The position numbers and the translations under genes are program-made. Source: JBMNMU01 sp050953505 (GTDB lineage Bacteria; Bacillota; Clostridia; Peptostreptococcales; Anaerovoracaceae). From it: DNA of 64,000 nucleotides. A model generated the notes under the pieces. That model was not told the origin of the DNA, ran no database searches, and worked only from the letters and a program-made list of their open reading frames with translations. The DNA is taken from contig JBMNMU010000001.1 of assembly GCA_050953505.1 (NCBI GenBank), positions 1,674,001 through 1,738,000 of the forward strand, read 5' to 3'. Positions 7,426-17,112 of this stretch are shown one piece after another. Within the stretch, counting starts at the first letter, position 1. Each line of letters starts with the position of its first letter.

Positions 7426-9027
7426 TCATCTACTTTTGAATCTATTAATTATTTTAGCCAGCTTTTTTCCCTTTGGTAGCATTTTAATTTCCTCATCGGT
7501 GATGGCCTTTGTCATGAGAACCATGACCACATATACAATTGCCCCTACAGCGATTGATAATATTGTTGAAATAGCATTCCCCAAAAATCCAAATAATAAT
7601 CTATAGCATATTACTACGATAGCGCCCATAACCAATCCGGATAATGCGGGCTTTACATAAGTTAGCGTGATATTGAATTTTGTACCTGTATATTTTTTTA
7701 CAGCCATAATATTTAGGGTTGATGCGATTATGTATGCTACAACTGTTCCTATGGCCGCTCCTTTCACGTTTATCCCAGGGACCCCTGTAAGTGTATAGGT
7801 AATTATAGCCTTTGCGATAGCACCTATAAATAGATTCCTAACGGGGATCATTTGCTTCCCTATGCCTTGCAGAACACCGGTCAAGGTCTGCACTGTAGAA
7901 AGAAAGATTACACCAATGGCCATAATAAAGAGCATCGGTGCGGCACTTGCTGCACTGGCCTTCTGCATAGGGTAAAGAAGCTGCATAATAGGCCCGGAGA
8001 GAGCCATAAGTCCAAGGGCACAAGGTAATCCTATGAGAATAGAAGTTCTCAGGCCTAATTGTACATTATGCTGCAGAAATTTCATATCCCTTTGTTTATA
8101 TGCTGCTGCAATAGCAGGCACCAAGCTCATAGCTACAGCCTGGGTAAGAACCTGAGGAAAGTTAATCAGTGGGCCAGCCATTCCTGTAAGCTGCCCGTAT
8201 AGGCCGTTTGCCGCTTCATAGGTCCAACCGGTATCCTGGAGCCTTCGCATAACAATCCCTAAGTCAATGGCATTCATAATAGGCATAATAGCTGCACCTA
8301 TGGTAATAGGTACTGCTATTACAAATATTTTTAACAAAATGGAAGAGGTGTTTTCACCATTTTTTTGGTTTGTTTGACCAATGTTTGCATATATCTTTCT
8401 TCTCCTGGCAAGATAAATTGCAATGATTGCTATTAGTCCAGCAACAGCCCCTGCAGTTGCGCCGAAGGAGGCGCCCCCTGCTGCATAGTTTCTTCCGTAG
8501 GATAGCATGAAATAAGCTAGAGCAAGCCCTGAAAGAACTCTGAAAAACTGCTCAACTACCTGAGACATGGCTGTAGGTGTCATGTCCTGCATTCCCTGAA
8601 AATACCCTCGATAAGAGGCCATGATAGGAACAAATAGCAATGCTGGTGCAATAGCCATCATAGCAAACTTTGCATCGGGATTACCCATGGCTGTCACCAG
8701 GGCACCAGCTCCAAAGAAACATATGGATGCTGAGCTAATACCAATAATAAAGAGAAGGACAAAGGAAGTTCGAAATACCCTGTGTGCTTCATAATGGTCA
8801 CCTACAGCAATACGTTCCGAAACCAGCTTTGATATTGCAATAGGTATCCCTGCAGTGGCTAGGGTCAAGAATAAGACGTAAATAGGATAGGCCGTTTGAT
8901 AATAGCCCATCCCTTCATCTCCGATTAAATTTGCTAGGGGTATTCTAAAAAAAGCACCTAGAACTTTTATTATGAGTCCTGCAACTCCTAGAATTACAGC
9001 ACCTTGTATAAAGGATTTTTTTGCCAT
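7426..9027 (-). CDS. SpoVB-like polysaccharide/lipid flippase (YabM-type)
   Basis: A 533-residue integral membrane protein of the MOP (MATE/MurJ/SpoVB) superfamily with about 14 helices. It starts KKSFIQGAVILGVAGLIIKVLGAFFRIPLANLIGDEGMGYYQ, the classical SpoVB/YabM opening with the conserved acidic-glycine EGMGYYQ. Such proteins flip lipid-linked cell wall or exopolysaccharide precursors. The position before mazG matches B. subtilis yabM. Only one base separates it from the upstream deaminase gene, suggesting one operon. The exact lipid substrate is not deducible. Confidence 0.85.
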   Translation of the reverse strand: MAKKSFIQGAVILGVAGLIIKVLGAFFRIPLANLIGDEGMGYYQTAYPIYVLFLTLATAGIPIAISKLVSERIAVGDHYEAHRVFRTSFVLLFIIGISSASICFFGAGALVTAMGNPDAKFAMMAIAPALLFVPIMASYRGYFQGMQDMTPTAMSQVVEQFFRVLSGLALAYFMLSYGRNYAAGGASFGATAGAVAGLIAIIAIYLARRRKIYANIGQTNQKNGENTSSILLKIFVIAVPITIGAAIMPIMNAIDLGIVMRRLQDTGWTYEAANGLYGQLTGMAGPLINFPQVLTQAVAMSLVPAIAAAYKQRDMKFLQHNVQLGLRTSILIGLPCALGLMALSGPIMQLLYPMQKASAASAAPMLFIMAIGVIFLSTVQTLTGVLQGIGKQMIPVRNLFIGAIAKAIITYTLTGVPGINVKGAAIGTVVAYIIASTLNIMAVKKYTGTKFNITLTYVKPALSGLVMGAIVVICYRLLFGFLGNAISTILSIAVGAIVYVVMVLMTKAITDEEIKMLPKGKKLAKIINRFKSR

Positions 9028-9028
9028 A

Positions 9029-10321
9029 TTATTTTAGTTCTCCTATAATTCTATTAGTGGCTTTCTGCGCGCCATAAATGACTTTTTCTATGTCAATGGT
9101 GAGAAATTCCCCATCCTTATACAGAACCTTTCCATCTACCATGGTCAGTAAAACATCACTACCGGAAGCGGAGTAAACAATATTATTGTTTAAGTTGTGT
9201 ACAGGGTGCATATGGGGATTTGATATATCAACAACGATCAAGTCAGCTTTGTAGCCCTTTTCTAATCTCCCGCAATCTTCTCTGCCTTGACTTTTTGCCC
9301 CAGCCAAGGTGGCTGCCCTTAATGCTTCCTTTGGAGTAATTAGGGTAGGGTCTAGTTGACTCCCTTTATTGGCTAATGCAAAAAACTTCATTTCTTCAAT
9401 AAAATTCAGGCTGTTATTGCTCGCCACACTATCTGTTCCAATTGCTACATTAACTCCCTTTTCCAGGAGCAAGGGAACATTACAAACACCACTGGCCAGC
9501 TTTAGATTGCTGACAGGACAGCTGGCTACCGTAACGCCCTTTTCTGATAGGATGTCAATATCTTCTTCTTCTACCCATACACAGTGTGCCGCCGTAGTCT
9601 TAGTGTCAAATAGTCCAAGACTGTTTAGGTATTTTACAGGTGTCATTCCTCCGTGCCTTTTTTTGCACTCTTCATGTTCTGCCTGTGTTTCAGATACATG
9701 GACATGCATGTTGGCACCGATGGAATGGGCATATTCAGCTAGCTGAGATACGGTTTTAGGATTAGAGGTATACTCTGCATGAAGGCTCACATCAACTTTG
9801 ATTTTGCCATTCCCTGCGTTATGGTATTCCATATAGAGGCTCTTTGTTTCCTTAAAACCAGGCAAATCATAAATATCCTGGTCTGTAAAGTTGGTTATGC
9901 CTCTGCCTAAGTTATTTTTTACCCCGCTTTCCAAAATGGCTTTTGCCATGATATCGCAAAAATAATACATATCCGTTGTAGATACGATTCCGAAACGCAA
10001 AGACTCTGCGATTCCTAGCATCATGCCGTAATAAATTGCATCCTCATCAAGCTTACCTTCAAAAGGAAAGATCCTGTCATGAAGCCAGCTTTGAAGGGGT
10101 AGATTCTCTCCGTACCCTCTCATCAGAGTCATTGGCGTATGTGCATGAGCATTGTAGAAACCACTCATCAAGACCTTGCCTGTGCCATCATAGCTCTCCC
10201 CATAGTCCTGCTGTGGTTCCTCTGTACTAACATAGTCAATTATGTCGTCTTTTATGCCAACGTACAACCCTTCCCTTGGAGAAAAATTATCATCTAATAT
10301 TGTAATATTCTTAAATAACAT
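9029..10321 (-). CDS. Amidohydrolase, MTA/SAH deaminase type
   Basis: A 430-residue metal-dependent deaminase of the amidohydrolase superfamily. It has the paired histidines FYNAHAHTPMTLMRGYGENL, a third in HAEYTS, HVSETQAEHEEC, HCVWVEEEDI and the metal aspartate in IGTDSVASNN. This pattern is that of 5-methylthioadenosine/S-adenosylhomocysteine deaminases, which release ammonia and feed SAH recycling. I choose the ATG at 10321, which begins the usual MLFKNITILDD strand; a GTG at 10366 would add 15 residues and has no better ribosome binding site. Close relatives deaminate other purines, so the substrate is family-based. Confidence 0.82.
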   Translation of the reverse strand: MLFKNITILDDNFSPREGLYVGIKDDIIDYVSTEEPQQDYGESYDGTGKVLMSGFYNAHAHTPMTLMRGYGENLPLQSWLHDRIFPFEGKLDEDAIYYGMMLGIAESLRFGIVSTTDMYYFCDIMAKAILESGVKNNLGRGITNFTDQDIYDLPGFKETKSLYMEYHNAGNGKIKVDVSLHAEYTSNPKTVSQLAEYAHSIGANMHVHVSETQAEHEECKKRHGGMTPVKYLNSLGLFDTKTTAAHCVWVEEEDIDILSEKGVTVASCPVSNLKLASGVCNVPLLLEKGVNVAIGTDSVASNNSLNFIEEMKFFALANKGSQLDPTLITPKEALRAATLAGAKSQGREDCGRLEKGYKADLIVVDISNPHMHPVHNLNNNIVYSASGSDVLLTMVDGKVLYKDGEFLTIDIEKVIYGAQKATNRIIGELK

Positions 10322-10474
10322 ACTCTTACCAATACCCCCATATTCTATATTTGTGAATGTAGACACTTTTACTTTAAGTTATAGTAAAAAACAAGAGCAG
10401 TAAACCCATCTAGTGGTTAAAATTCAATATTATCCAAAAATTAATTATATCACATGAATTCAAAAGTTTCTATA

Positions 10475-10545
10475 CTGCCAAAGACCGAGAGATGATTGGC
10501 TGTGGCCGGGATTGCCACAGCCAATCATCTCTCGGTCTTTGGCAG
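10475..10545. repeat. 71-bp perfect palindrome (GAGAGATGATTGGC family)
   Basis: Two perfect 32-bp arms, beginning CTGCCAAAGACCGAGAGATG, flank a 7-base loop. A T-rich tract follows on the plus strand (GTTTTTGCCTTTT), giving a terminator-like structure. It lies between divergent genes (deaminase and spoVT), about 218 bases before spoVT, where neither neighbour needs a terminator. The same arms recur at 11402-11472, and half copies occur at 2761-2841. The rest of 10322-10762 holds only AT-rich promoter-like DNA. Confidence 0.85.
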
Positions 10546-10762
10546 GTTTTTGCCTTTTGCCATCTTTTTAGGAATAAAAATCCAACAAAAAAATCCTCGG
10601 ATTATTTAGAAATATTCGCATAAATTATTTCCTATTACAGATACTATTTCCACAAGAACAAGATACTGATAGTTCATTTCGTTAAATTAATTATTCGAAA
10701 GTTCGACAAATATTTAAGTTTTTTATCCTTTGAGGAATAATTTTGAGAGGAGATATATCAAA

Positions 10763-11314
10763 ATGAAGGCAACAGGAATAGTTAGAAGGATTGACGATCT
10801 GGGACGCGTTGTTATCCCAAAGGAAATAAGGCGAACCCTGAGAATTCGCGAGGGCGATCCCCTTGAAATATTTACTGATAGGGAAGGAGAGGTCATTTTA
10901 AAAAAATATTCACCTATTAGTGAACTGAGCCAATTTGCCGTGGAATATGCTGATTGTGCATCTCAGATTTTAGGGAATCTCATTATTATTTCTGATACAG
11001 ATCATGTTATCGCCGTTTCAGGAGGTCCTAAAAAAGACTTCCTAGACAAAAGAATAAGTAAGGATTTAGAGAAGGTCATTCAAGATAAGACTAGCAGGTT
11101 AATTCATGAAAAGGAATCAATAGTTGAAGTTATAAATGAAAAAGATAGCTTGAATGAATATTCCTCTCAAGTGTTGGTGCCCATTCTTTCCCAGGGCGAT
11201 GCCATTGGCGCCTTTATCATACTATCAAAGGATGAGGAGAACCCTTTGATGGACATGCAATTAAAGGCAGCAGAAATCGGAGCAAGCTTTCTTGCTAGGC
11301 AGATGGAAAGCTAG
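10763..11314 (+). CDS. spoVT: Stage V sporulation protein T
   Basis: A 183-residue regulator with an N-terminal AbrB-type swapped-hairpin DNA-binding domain (MKATGIVRRIDDLGRVVIPK to about residue 50) and a C-terminal GAF-like domain. The size matches B. subtilis SpoVT, a sigma-G-dependent modulator of forespore gene expression. The ATG at 10763 is chosen because GAGAGGAGA lies 10 bases upstream and it yields the conserved MKATGIVR start. It is monocistronic, with its own terminator. In B. subtilis it lies between mfd and yabM; here it is inverted relative to both. Confidence 0.95.
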   Translation: MKATGIVRRIDDLGRVVIPKEIRRTLRIREGDPLEIFTDREGEVILKKYSPISELSQFAVEYADCASQILGNLIIISDTDHVIAVSGGPKKDFLDKRISKDLEKVIQDKTSRLIHEKESIVEVINEKDSLNEYSSQVLVPILSQGDAIGAFIILSKDEENPLMDMQLKAAEIGASFLARQMES

Positions 11315-11341
11315 GGCTTGGGGTACCCTATCAAGTGCAAT

Positions 11342-11397
11342 AAAAAACCAGCTTTATGCAAGTGAATTTAAACTCTTGCATAGGGCTGGTTTTTTTC
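11342..11397 (+). terminator. Intrinsic terminator of spoVT
   Basis: AAAAACCAGC and ATGCAAG pair with CTTGCAT and GCTGGTTTTT around an AT loop, ending in seven T. It begins 28 bases after the spoVT stop. Confidence 0.85.
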
Positions 11398-11401
11398 ATG
11401 A

Positions 11402-11472
11402 CTGCCGGAGACCGAGAGATGATTGGCCGTGGCCGCGCCAGCCACGGCCAATCATCTCTCGGTCTCTGGCAG
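11402..11472. repeat. 71-bp palindrome, second copy
   Basis: Same architecture as 10475-10545: 32-bp arms with a 7-base loop and one arm mismatch (CTGCCGGAG against CTGCCAGAG). The two copies flank spoVT. The loops differ (CGCGCCA here, CGGGATT there), and several arm substitutions are matched on both sides, so the stem has been kept. It ends 2 bases from the mnmM stop codon. Confidence 0.85.
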
Positions 11473-11474
11473 TT

Positions 11475-12053
11475 TTACTTTTTAGTGATCAATATCAGTT
11501 CTGGTGGGTTTTCAGGTTGATTTAGTAGATTTATATATGCTGCATGATATTGCTTTTTACACAGACCCTGGGCCATCTCTAGAATAGCCTGCTTTTCTTC
11601 AGATCCCTCTTTGTGACCACTATAAGCCACTATGGCGATAATGCCATTTGGGCGTATCAAGGCTAATGATTTTTCAATGGCCACCAATGTGGTATCGGAT
11701 TTTGTCGTAACCTCTTTATTGCCTTTTGGAAGATAGCCAAGGTTAAAAAGTATAGCTGAAATTTTTCCCTTGTCTCTGTCTTCTATATGCCTGTCCATGA
11801 AGTGGTGTGAATCCTGAATATAGTGACAGTTATCCATAAGCCCAGCTTCTGTAAGAAGCTGCCTAGTGTTATTGAGGGCTTCTTCCTGTATATCAAAGGC
11901 ATAAACCTTACCTTGGGAACCTACCAGCTGACAAAGATACAAAGTATCCTTCCCATTTCCACATGTGGCATCAACGGCAATATCTCCCGGAGATATGTAT
12001 GAGGAAATGATATACCTTCCCAATTCTGTAGTTTTAGTAATCAGGTTTTTCAT
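11475..12053 (-). CDS. mnmM: tRNA 5-aminomethyl-2-thiouridine methyltransferase MnmM (YtqB family)
   Basis: A 192-residue class I SAM-dependent methyltransferase. It has motif I DATCGNGKDTLYL, acidic AFDIQ after the second strand, and the ILFNLGYLPKGNKEVTT block characteristic of the YtqB/rRNA_methylase family. B. subtilis YtqB was identified as MnmM, which makes the mnm5s2U34 wobble modification. Family assignment is firm and the reaction is taken from homology. It is the last gene of the mfd-prsA-mnmM run on the minus strand. Confidence 0.85.
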   Translation of the reverse strand: MKNLITKTTELGRYIISSYISPGDIAVDATCGNGKDTLYLCQLVGSQGKVYAFDIQEEALNNTRQLLTEAGLMDNCHYIQDSHHFMDRHIEDRDKGKISAILFNLGYLPKGNKEVTTKSDTTLVAIEKSLALIRPNGIIAIVAYSGHKEGSEEKQAILEMAQGLCKKQYHAAYINLLNQPENPPELILITKK

Positions 12054-12073
12054 TTTTATTTCTTTACGCCGAT

Positions 12074-13045
12074 TTATTCTGAATCATCTGAAACAGGGGT
12101 ATCCCCATCCTCATTGACCTCATCAAGCTGTTTTCTCAAATCAGGATATTCCTCTGTCAAATATTCAACACCAATATCTTCCTTTAGAGCACTTAGCTTT
12201 TTGTCGGCTTCTTCACCGATGAGTACGCTTTCTATATAGTTGATTACATCCTCCATAGGGTAGTATCCTTGATTTTTGTCTGTCACCTTAATAATATGAT
12301 ATCCAAATTGGGTTTTCACCAGCTCGCTCATCTCACCTGGCTGTAACGCAAAGGCAGCTTCTTCAAATTCTGTAACCATCTGGCCACGTCCGAAGGTACC
12401 TAGCTCACCACCATTTTCACTTGTTCCATCAATGCTATGCTCTTTGGCTAGCTCAGCAAAGCTAGCGCCACCTTTAAGCTCTTCTAGAATTTCCTTAGCC
12501 AGTTCTTCGTCCTCCACTAAAATATGACTGGCGGTAACGGTATCTGCTTTGAATAATTCTTTACTGGATTCATAATAGGAAGAGGCTAACTCATCAAAAT
12601 TACCCATGTCAGCTTTTATTTCATCAAATAAAGCTTCCGCATAATGTTGGCTTGCAAAATAGTTCTTTAATGTAGTATCAGTAATATTATTTTTTTCTAT
12701 AAAATCACCATTCTTTTCTTTTGACTCATCAATATAATCTTGTACCTTCTGGTCAAAGTCCTCTGGCAGCGCCTCCTTCGCCGTACCTTCATAGTGCTGC
12801 TTTAAGACTTCCACCATGATCAAGTTTTCTAACATAAGAGGCTTGATTTGTTCCATCATATCCTCTGTTAATGTGCCTATATCCACCCCTTCGTTAAGGG
12901 CTGTATATTTCACATAAGCATCAAGCTCATCCGATGTAATAGTTGTGTCTCCCACCTTTACCAGATCCTTTGGTTCCTTCTTACCACATCCGGCTAAGCT
13001 AAAAATCATTGTTAGAACCAGCAAAATTGCCACAAATTTCTTCAT
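12074..13045 (-). CDS. prsA: PrsA-like peptidyl-prolyl isomerase lipoprotein
   Basis: A 323-residue secreted foldase. A lipoprotein signal peptide (MKKFVAILLVLTMIFSLAGC) places the lipidated cysteine at residue 20. A helical SurA-like N-domain follows, then a parvulin domain from about residue 173 (TASHILVEDEELAKEILEEL, SENGGELGTFGRGQMV, TQFGYHIIKVTD), and an acidic C-terminal tail. It acts outside the membrane, helping exported proteins fold. Its start overlaps the mfd stop by 4 bases. Confidence 0.9.
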   Translation of the reverse strand: MKKFVAILLVLTMIFSLAGCGKKEPKDLVKVGDTTITSDELDAYVKYTALNEGVDIGTLTEDMMEQIKPLMLENLIMVEVLKQHYEGTAKEALPEDFDQKVQDYIDESKEKNGDFIEKNNITDTTLKNYFASQHYAEALFDEIKADMGNFDELASSYYESSKELFKADTVTASHILVEDEELAKEILEELKGGASFAELAKEHSIDGTSENGGELGTFGRGQMVTEFEEAAFALQPGEMSELVKTQFGYHIIKVTDKNQGYYPMEDVINYIESVLIGEEADKKLSALKEDIGVEYLTEEYPDLRKQLDEVNEDGDTPVSDDSE

Positions 13046-16000
13046 TCGCTACTCTCCTCTTGTTTTATTTCCGTATATTCTATCACAATTTTATTCAAAA
13101 ATATGATAATTTCATGAAGTTTATCTTTTCCTTTAAAATTTATTTTAATGAAGGTCTTCACACCTCCATGTATCAATATATTCATACCATAATCTGCTGA
13201 CAAAGAAGATAGAATTTTGGGGTTCAAGATATTCTGAGGGTGGAATTCAGCTACCATTTTTTTATTCTCTTCAAAGATCCTTGAAATTCCCGCTTTTTCA
13301 GCCATAGATCGTATATAGGCAATTTGCACTAGGTTCATGGTTTCCTTTGGAATATCACCAAATCGATCCGTCAGCTCATCCACAATCTCAAGCTGATCCT
13401 CTTCATCTTTTATTGACGCTATTTTCTTATACATTTGAAGCTTAAGTAGCTCATCGGAAATATAGCTTTCAGAAATGTAAGCAGGCACCTCAAGCTCAAT
13501 AGAGATTTCTTCTCTATCTGGATTGACTACTTCTCCACCCAAGGCGCGAACGGCATCGTCTATCAGCTTACAATATAACTCATATCCAATCATCATCATA
13601 TGGCCGTGTTGCTCTGTTCCTAGCAGGTTTCCGGCTCCCCGGATTTCCAGATCTCGCATGGCAATGTGAAAGCCTGATCCAAATTCAGTAAATTCCTTGA
13701 TGGATCTTAACCGTTTTTCTGCAATCTCTGTTAAAATCTTATTCTTTTGGTACATAAGATAAGCATAGGCCATCCTGTTGGAACGTCCGACCCTGCCTCT
13801 TAGCTGATAAAGCTGAGACAGCCCAAACCGATCCGCGTCTAATATAATAATGGTATTTGCATTGGGAATATCAATACCTGATTCGATAATAGTGGTTGCA
13901 ACCAACACATTATGCTTTTGATTAATAAAATCCAGCATTACATCCTCAAGCTGCTTCTCATTCATCTGCCCATGGCCCACTGTCACAGAAGCCTCAGGAA
14001 CGATTTCGCTGATTCTTGAAGCAACTTTATAAATTCCTCGGACCCTATTATATACCACATAAACCTGGCCGCCCCGATCAAGCTCTCTTTGAATGGCATC
14101 TGCCAGCAGCTGATCATCCTGCTCTAAAACATAGGTTTGTACTGGATATCTTTCTTCCGGCGGCTCTTCTAAAACACTCATGTCCTTAATTCCAACTAAA
14201 GACATATGAAGAGTTCTAGGGATGGGTGTTGCAGATAAGGTTAACACATCAATATTGTGTTTTAATTTCTTTAAGGCTTCTTTGTTCTGAACACCAAATC
14301 GCTGCTCCTCATCGATAACAATCAGCCCTAAATCCTTAAAACCAACGTCCTTGGATAATAGCCTGTGGGTTCCTATAAGCACATCTATGCTACCCTGTTT
14401 AGTTGCTTCGATAATAGCTTCTTGCTGCTTCTCAGTTCTAAAACGGCTAAGCATTTCTACCTTAAAGGGAAACCTTTCAAATCTGTCTTTAAAGGTGTAA
14501 TAATGCTGGTTGGCTAATATGGTTGTGGGCACCAAAACAGCTGCTTGTTTCCCATCAGCAACACATTTAAAGATGGCCCTTGCCGCGACCTCGGTTTTTC
14601 CATAACCTACATCACCGCAAAGAAGCCTCTCCATAGATATGTTCTTTTCCATATCCTCTTTAATTTCTTTGATGCATCGAAGCTGGTCCTCTGTTTCCTC
14701 ATAAGGAAACATATCCTCAAATTCCCGTTGCCATATACTATCAGGAGAAAAGGCATACCCCCCGGCTGCCTTTCTTTGGGCAGATAACTCTAGTAACTCC
14801 TTCGCCATATTAACAACGGCTGCCTTTGCTTTTGCTTTTGTTTTTTTCCATTCACCGCTGGATAGCTTATTGATTTTCGGCGTAGCCCCGTCAGCACCTA
14901 CATACTTTTGAATCAAATCCATTTGCTCAATGGGCACGTAAAGCATATCCTCGCCGGCATACTTAATCTTTAAATAGTCCTTTTTTATATTTTGTATTTC
15001 TAGCTGCTGGACGCCGATAAATTTACCAATCCCATGGTTCTCGTGAACCACATAATCACCTTTTTTAATATCTGTAAAAGCTTTGATGGGCTTTGCATTC
15101 TTCCGTTGCTTCTTGGATTTTCTTTGTTTTCGGGTAACAAATATATCTCCATCCCACAAATAAATCAGCTTTTCCTCAGGAAATTCCATCCCTGCGGAAA
15201 TACTGCCCCTTGCCAGCTTTACTTTCTCTTCGATGCCACTGCCCATTAGAAAGCTTTTTAGATTTTCGACCCTTTCTTGAGTCGAGCAAAGGATAGTGAT
15301 ATCGTAGCCTAGCTTCACATAGCGTTTTAACTCTGTCTCAAGAAAATCCATGCGGCCGTTGAATATAGGGGCTTGCTTAGATTGTATTTGAATATTAGCA
15401 GAGAACCTGTCTATCCCCTTTATCATCTTTTGAAAAGGCGTAAAAACAAAGACTCTGTTTCTTTTATAAATGTTATCTAAATCTGATTTATTGGGGTAAA
15501 TTTTATGATCATAAGGGATAGCTTCCCCTCTTTCTAAGATGATTTTGAAATCCTCTTTATTTTCCTGCTCTTGAAATTCCAAAACCTCTCTGACCCTATC
15601 CGGGTCATCCACTATTAATGTACCCTTGGGATCCATATAATCCCAAAGATATTCTGTTTCATCATAAAAATAGTGGATGTAATTCTCTAATAGCTGTACA
15701 TTGGTAGCATTCTGTATAAATTCTATAAGGCTATCCTTCCTCTTGAGAAGTCTTTCCTTTGCATCGCCCTCGAGCTTCTTCCCATGGGCATCGTAAGCTT
15801 TACCAAGCTTTGTCGCGGCATTTTTAAAAAGCTCTTCCTCTTGAACCATCTGCTCTGCTGGATAAATTTCAACAGAATTCATATTTTCCATAGATCGTTG
15901 AGTAATGGGATCAAAGGACCTAATGGAATCGATTTCTGTATCAAAAAACTCTATCCTGTAGGGATATTCCGAGTCTGCAGGGAAGATATCTAAAATCCCT

Positions 16001-16518
16001 CCCCGAATCCCATATTGACCTCTAGATTCCACAGAGCCTGTTCTTTCATAGCCCATAAAAGTTAAGCTTTCCTTAATGGTCTCTAAATCAGCATCCTCGC
16101 CTACTGTGAATTCAAGGAGATTCTTTTTAAAGATTTTATGAGGAACCAGCCTTTTCACTGCGCCAGAGATGGGGGATATAACGATACAGTCGTCGCCTGA
16201 AAGTAAGGCTTTTAATGCAGAAAGCCTTTCGTCTAAAATGCCGTGGCTTTTGGCCTCGTACCTCAAAAACATCTTCTCTTCTTCAGGAATAACATAAATT
16301 TTTTCATCAACAAAAAATGACAGATCCTCTGCCATTTTTTTTGCTTTAGAATAGGAAGTGGTAAGAATCAGTGTCTGATTTTTTCTTTCCTTAACGATGA
16401 GTGAGGCAACAAGCATAGCCCGTCCCTCAGAGATACCAGAAATATTAATGATTCCTTTGGCATCCCTAGCCAGTTCTTTTATTCTGCTTAGGTTACCCTC
16501 TTTGGGAATATCACTCAT
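13042..16518 (-). CDS. mfd: Transcription-repair coupling factor Mfd
   Basis: A 1158-residue SF2 translocase that displaces stalled RNA polymerase and recruits UvrA. In order: UvrB-like N-terminal region (ESRGQYGIRGGILDIFP); RNA polymerase interaction domain (GDYVVHENHGIGKFIGVQ); helicase motif I CGDVGYGKTEVAARA; DEEQRFG; TLSATPIPRTLHMS; RGRVGRS; and a C-terminal TRCF domain. ATG 16518 is chosen because it overlaps the pth stop (ATGAGTGA), follows AAGGAAG, and begins the homologous region. An upstream in-frame ATG at 16563 lies inside pth. Confidence 0.97.
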   Translation of the reverse strand: MSDIPKEGNLSRIKELARDAKGIINISGISEGRAMLVASLIVKERKNQTLILTTSYSKAKKMAEDLSFFVDEKIYVIPEEEKMFLRYEAKSHGILDERLSALKALLSGDDCIVISPISGAVKRLVPHKIFKKNLLEFTVGEDADLETIKESLTFMGYERTGSVESRGQYGIRGGILDIFPADSEYPYRIEFFDTEIDSIRSFDPITQRSMENMNSVEIYPAEQMVQEEELFKNAATKLGKAYDAHGKKLEGDAKERLLKRKDSLIEFIQNATNVQLLENYIHYFYDETEYLWDYMDPKGTLIVDDPDRVREVLEFQEQENKEDFKIILERGEAIPYDHKIYPNKSDLDNIYKRNRVFVFTPFQKMIKGIDRFSANIQIQSKQAPIFNGRMDFLETELKRYVKLGYDITILCSTQERVENLKSFLMGSGIEEKVKLARGSISAGMEFPEEKLIYLWDGDIFVTRKQRKSKKQRKNAKPIKAFTDIKKGDYVVHENHGIGKFIGVQQLEIQNIKKDYLKIKYAGEDMLYVPIEQMDLIQKYVGADGATPKINKLSSGEWKKTKAKAKAAVVNMAKELLELSAQRKAAGGYAFSPDSIWQREFEDMFPYEETEDQLRCIKEIKEDMEKNISMERLLCGDVGYGKTEVAARAIFKCVADGKQAAVLVPTTILANQHYYTFKDRFERFPFKVEMLSRFRTEKQQEAIIEATKQGSIDVLIGTHRLLSKDVGFKDLGLIVIDEEQRFGVQNKEALKKLKHNIDVLTLSATPIPRTLHMSLVGIKDMSVLEEPPEERYPVQTYVLEQDDQLLADAIQRELDRGGQVYVVYNRVRGIYKVASRISEIVPEASVTVGHGQMNEKQLEDVMLDFINQKHNVLVATTIIESGIDIPNANTIIILDADRFGLSQLYQLRGRVGRSNRMAYAYLMYQKNKILTEIAEKRLRSIKEFTEFGSGFHIAMRDLEIRGAGNLLGTEQHGHMMMIGYELYCKLIDDAVRALGGEVVNPDREEISIELEVPAYISESYISDELLKLQMYKKIASIKDEEDQLEIVDELTDRFGDIPKETMNLVQIAYIRSMAEKAGISRIFEENKKMVAEFHPQNILNPKILSSLSADYGMNILIHGGVKTFIKINFKGKDKLHEIIIFLNKIVIEYTEIKQEESSE

Positions 16519-17104
16519 TTTTTTCTGCTTCCTTTTCAGCTGATGCTTTAATATTGTATTCACCCATAGCGATATCTATGCCTTTTTCCAGAATACACTC
16601 TACCGCTGCTGCAGCGTTATTTACTGCGTCTTCCATCAATTTTTTATCTTCTTTGTTAAATCCGCCTAACACATAGTTGGCGAGCTCCATTTTTCTTTCC
16701 CCTCCAATACCTATGCGAATTCGTTTAAATTGGTCTGATTGAATGTCATATATGATGGATCGCATTCCGTTATGGCTCCCTGCGCTCCCTTTTTTTCTGA
16801 TTCGAAGGCTACCCATAGGGATATCCACATCGTCATAGATTACAATCAATTGACTCACATCAGCTTTGTAATATTCCATTACCTCTCGCACGCTATTTCC
16901 ACTTAAATTCATGTAGGTTTGGGGTTTTACTAGTAGCACCTTTTGACCGGAGATGAACCCCTCTCCGATCAGTGCTTTATGTTTTATTTTATTGATTTTT
17001 ATCCCATGATTTTCCGCCAACAAATCTAAGGTGATAAAGCCTATATTATGCTTCGTATGCTCATACTTCCTGCCAGGGTTTCCAAGGCCAACAACTATGT
17101 ACAT
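16511..17104 (-). CDS. pth: Peptidyl-tRNA hydrolase
   Basis: A 197-residue enzyme that cleaves peptidyl-tRNAs released by abortive translation. VVGLGNPGRKYEHTKHNIGF contains the catalytic His, LLVKPQTYMNLSGNSV the Asn, and VIYDDVDIPMGSLRIRKKGSAGSHNGMRSI the DD and GSAGSHNG blocks. It overlaps mfd downstream by 8 bases and sits 8 bases from prs upstream, the conserved Firmicute prs-pth-mfd order. Confidence 0.97.
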   Translation of the reverse strand: MYIVVGLGNPGRKYEHTKHNIGFITLDLLAENHGIKINKIKHKALIGEGFISGQKVLLVKPQTYMNLSGNSVREVMEYYKADVSQLIVIYDDVDIPMGSLRIRKKGSAGSHNGMRSIIYDIQSDQFKRIRIGIGGERKMELANYVLGGFNKEDKKLMEDAVNNAAAAVECILEKGIDIAMGEYNIKASAEKEAEKNE

Positions 17105-17112
17105 ACTATCAC

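Noticed and set aside
11342..11397. Third member of the 71-bp palindrome family
   Set aside because: It shares no arm sequence with them; it is an ordinary intrinsic terminator of spoVT.
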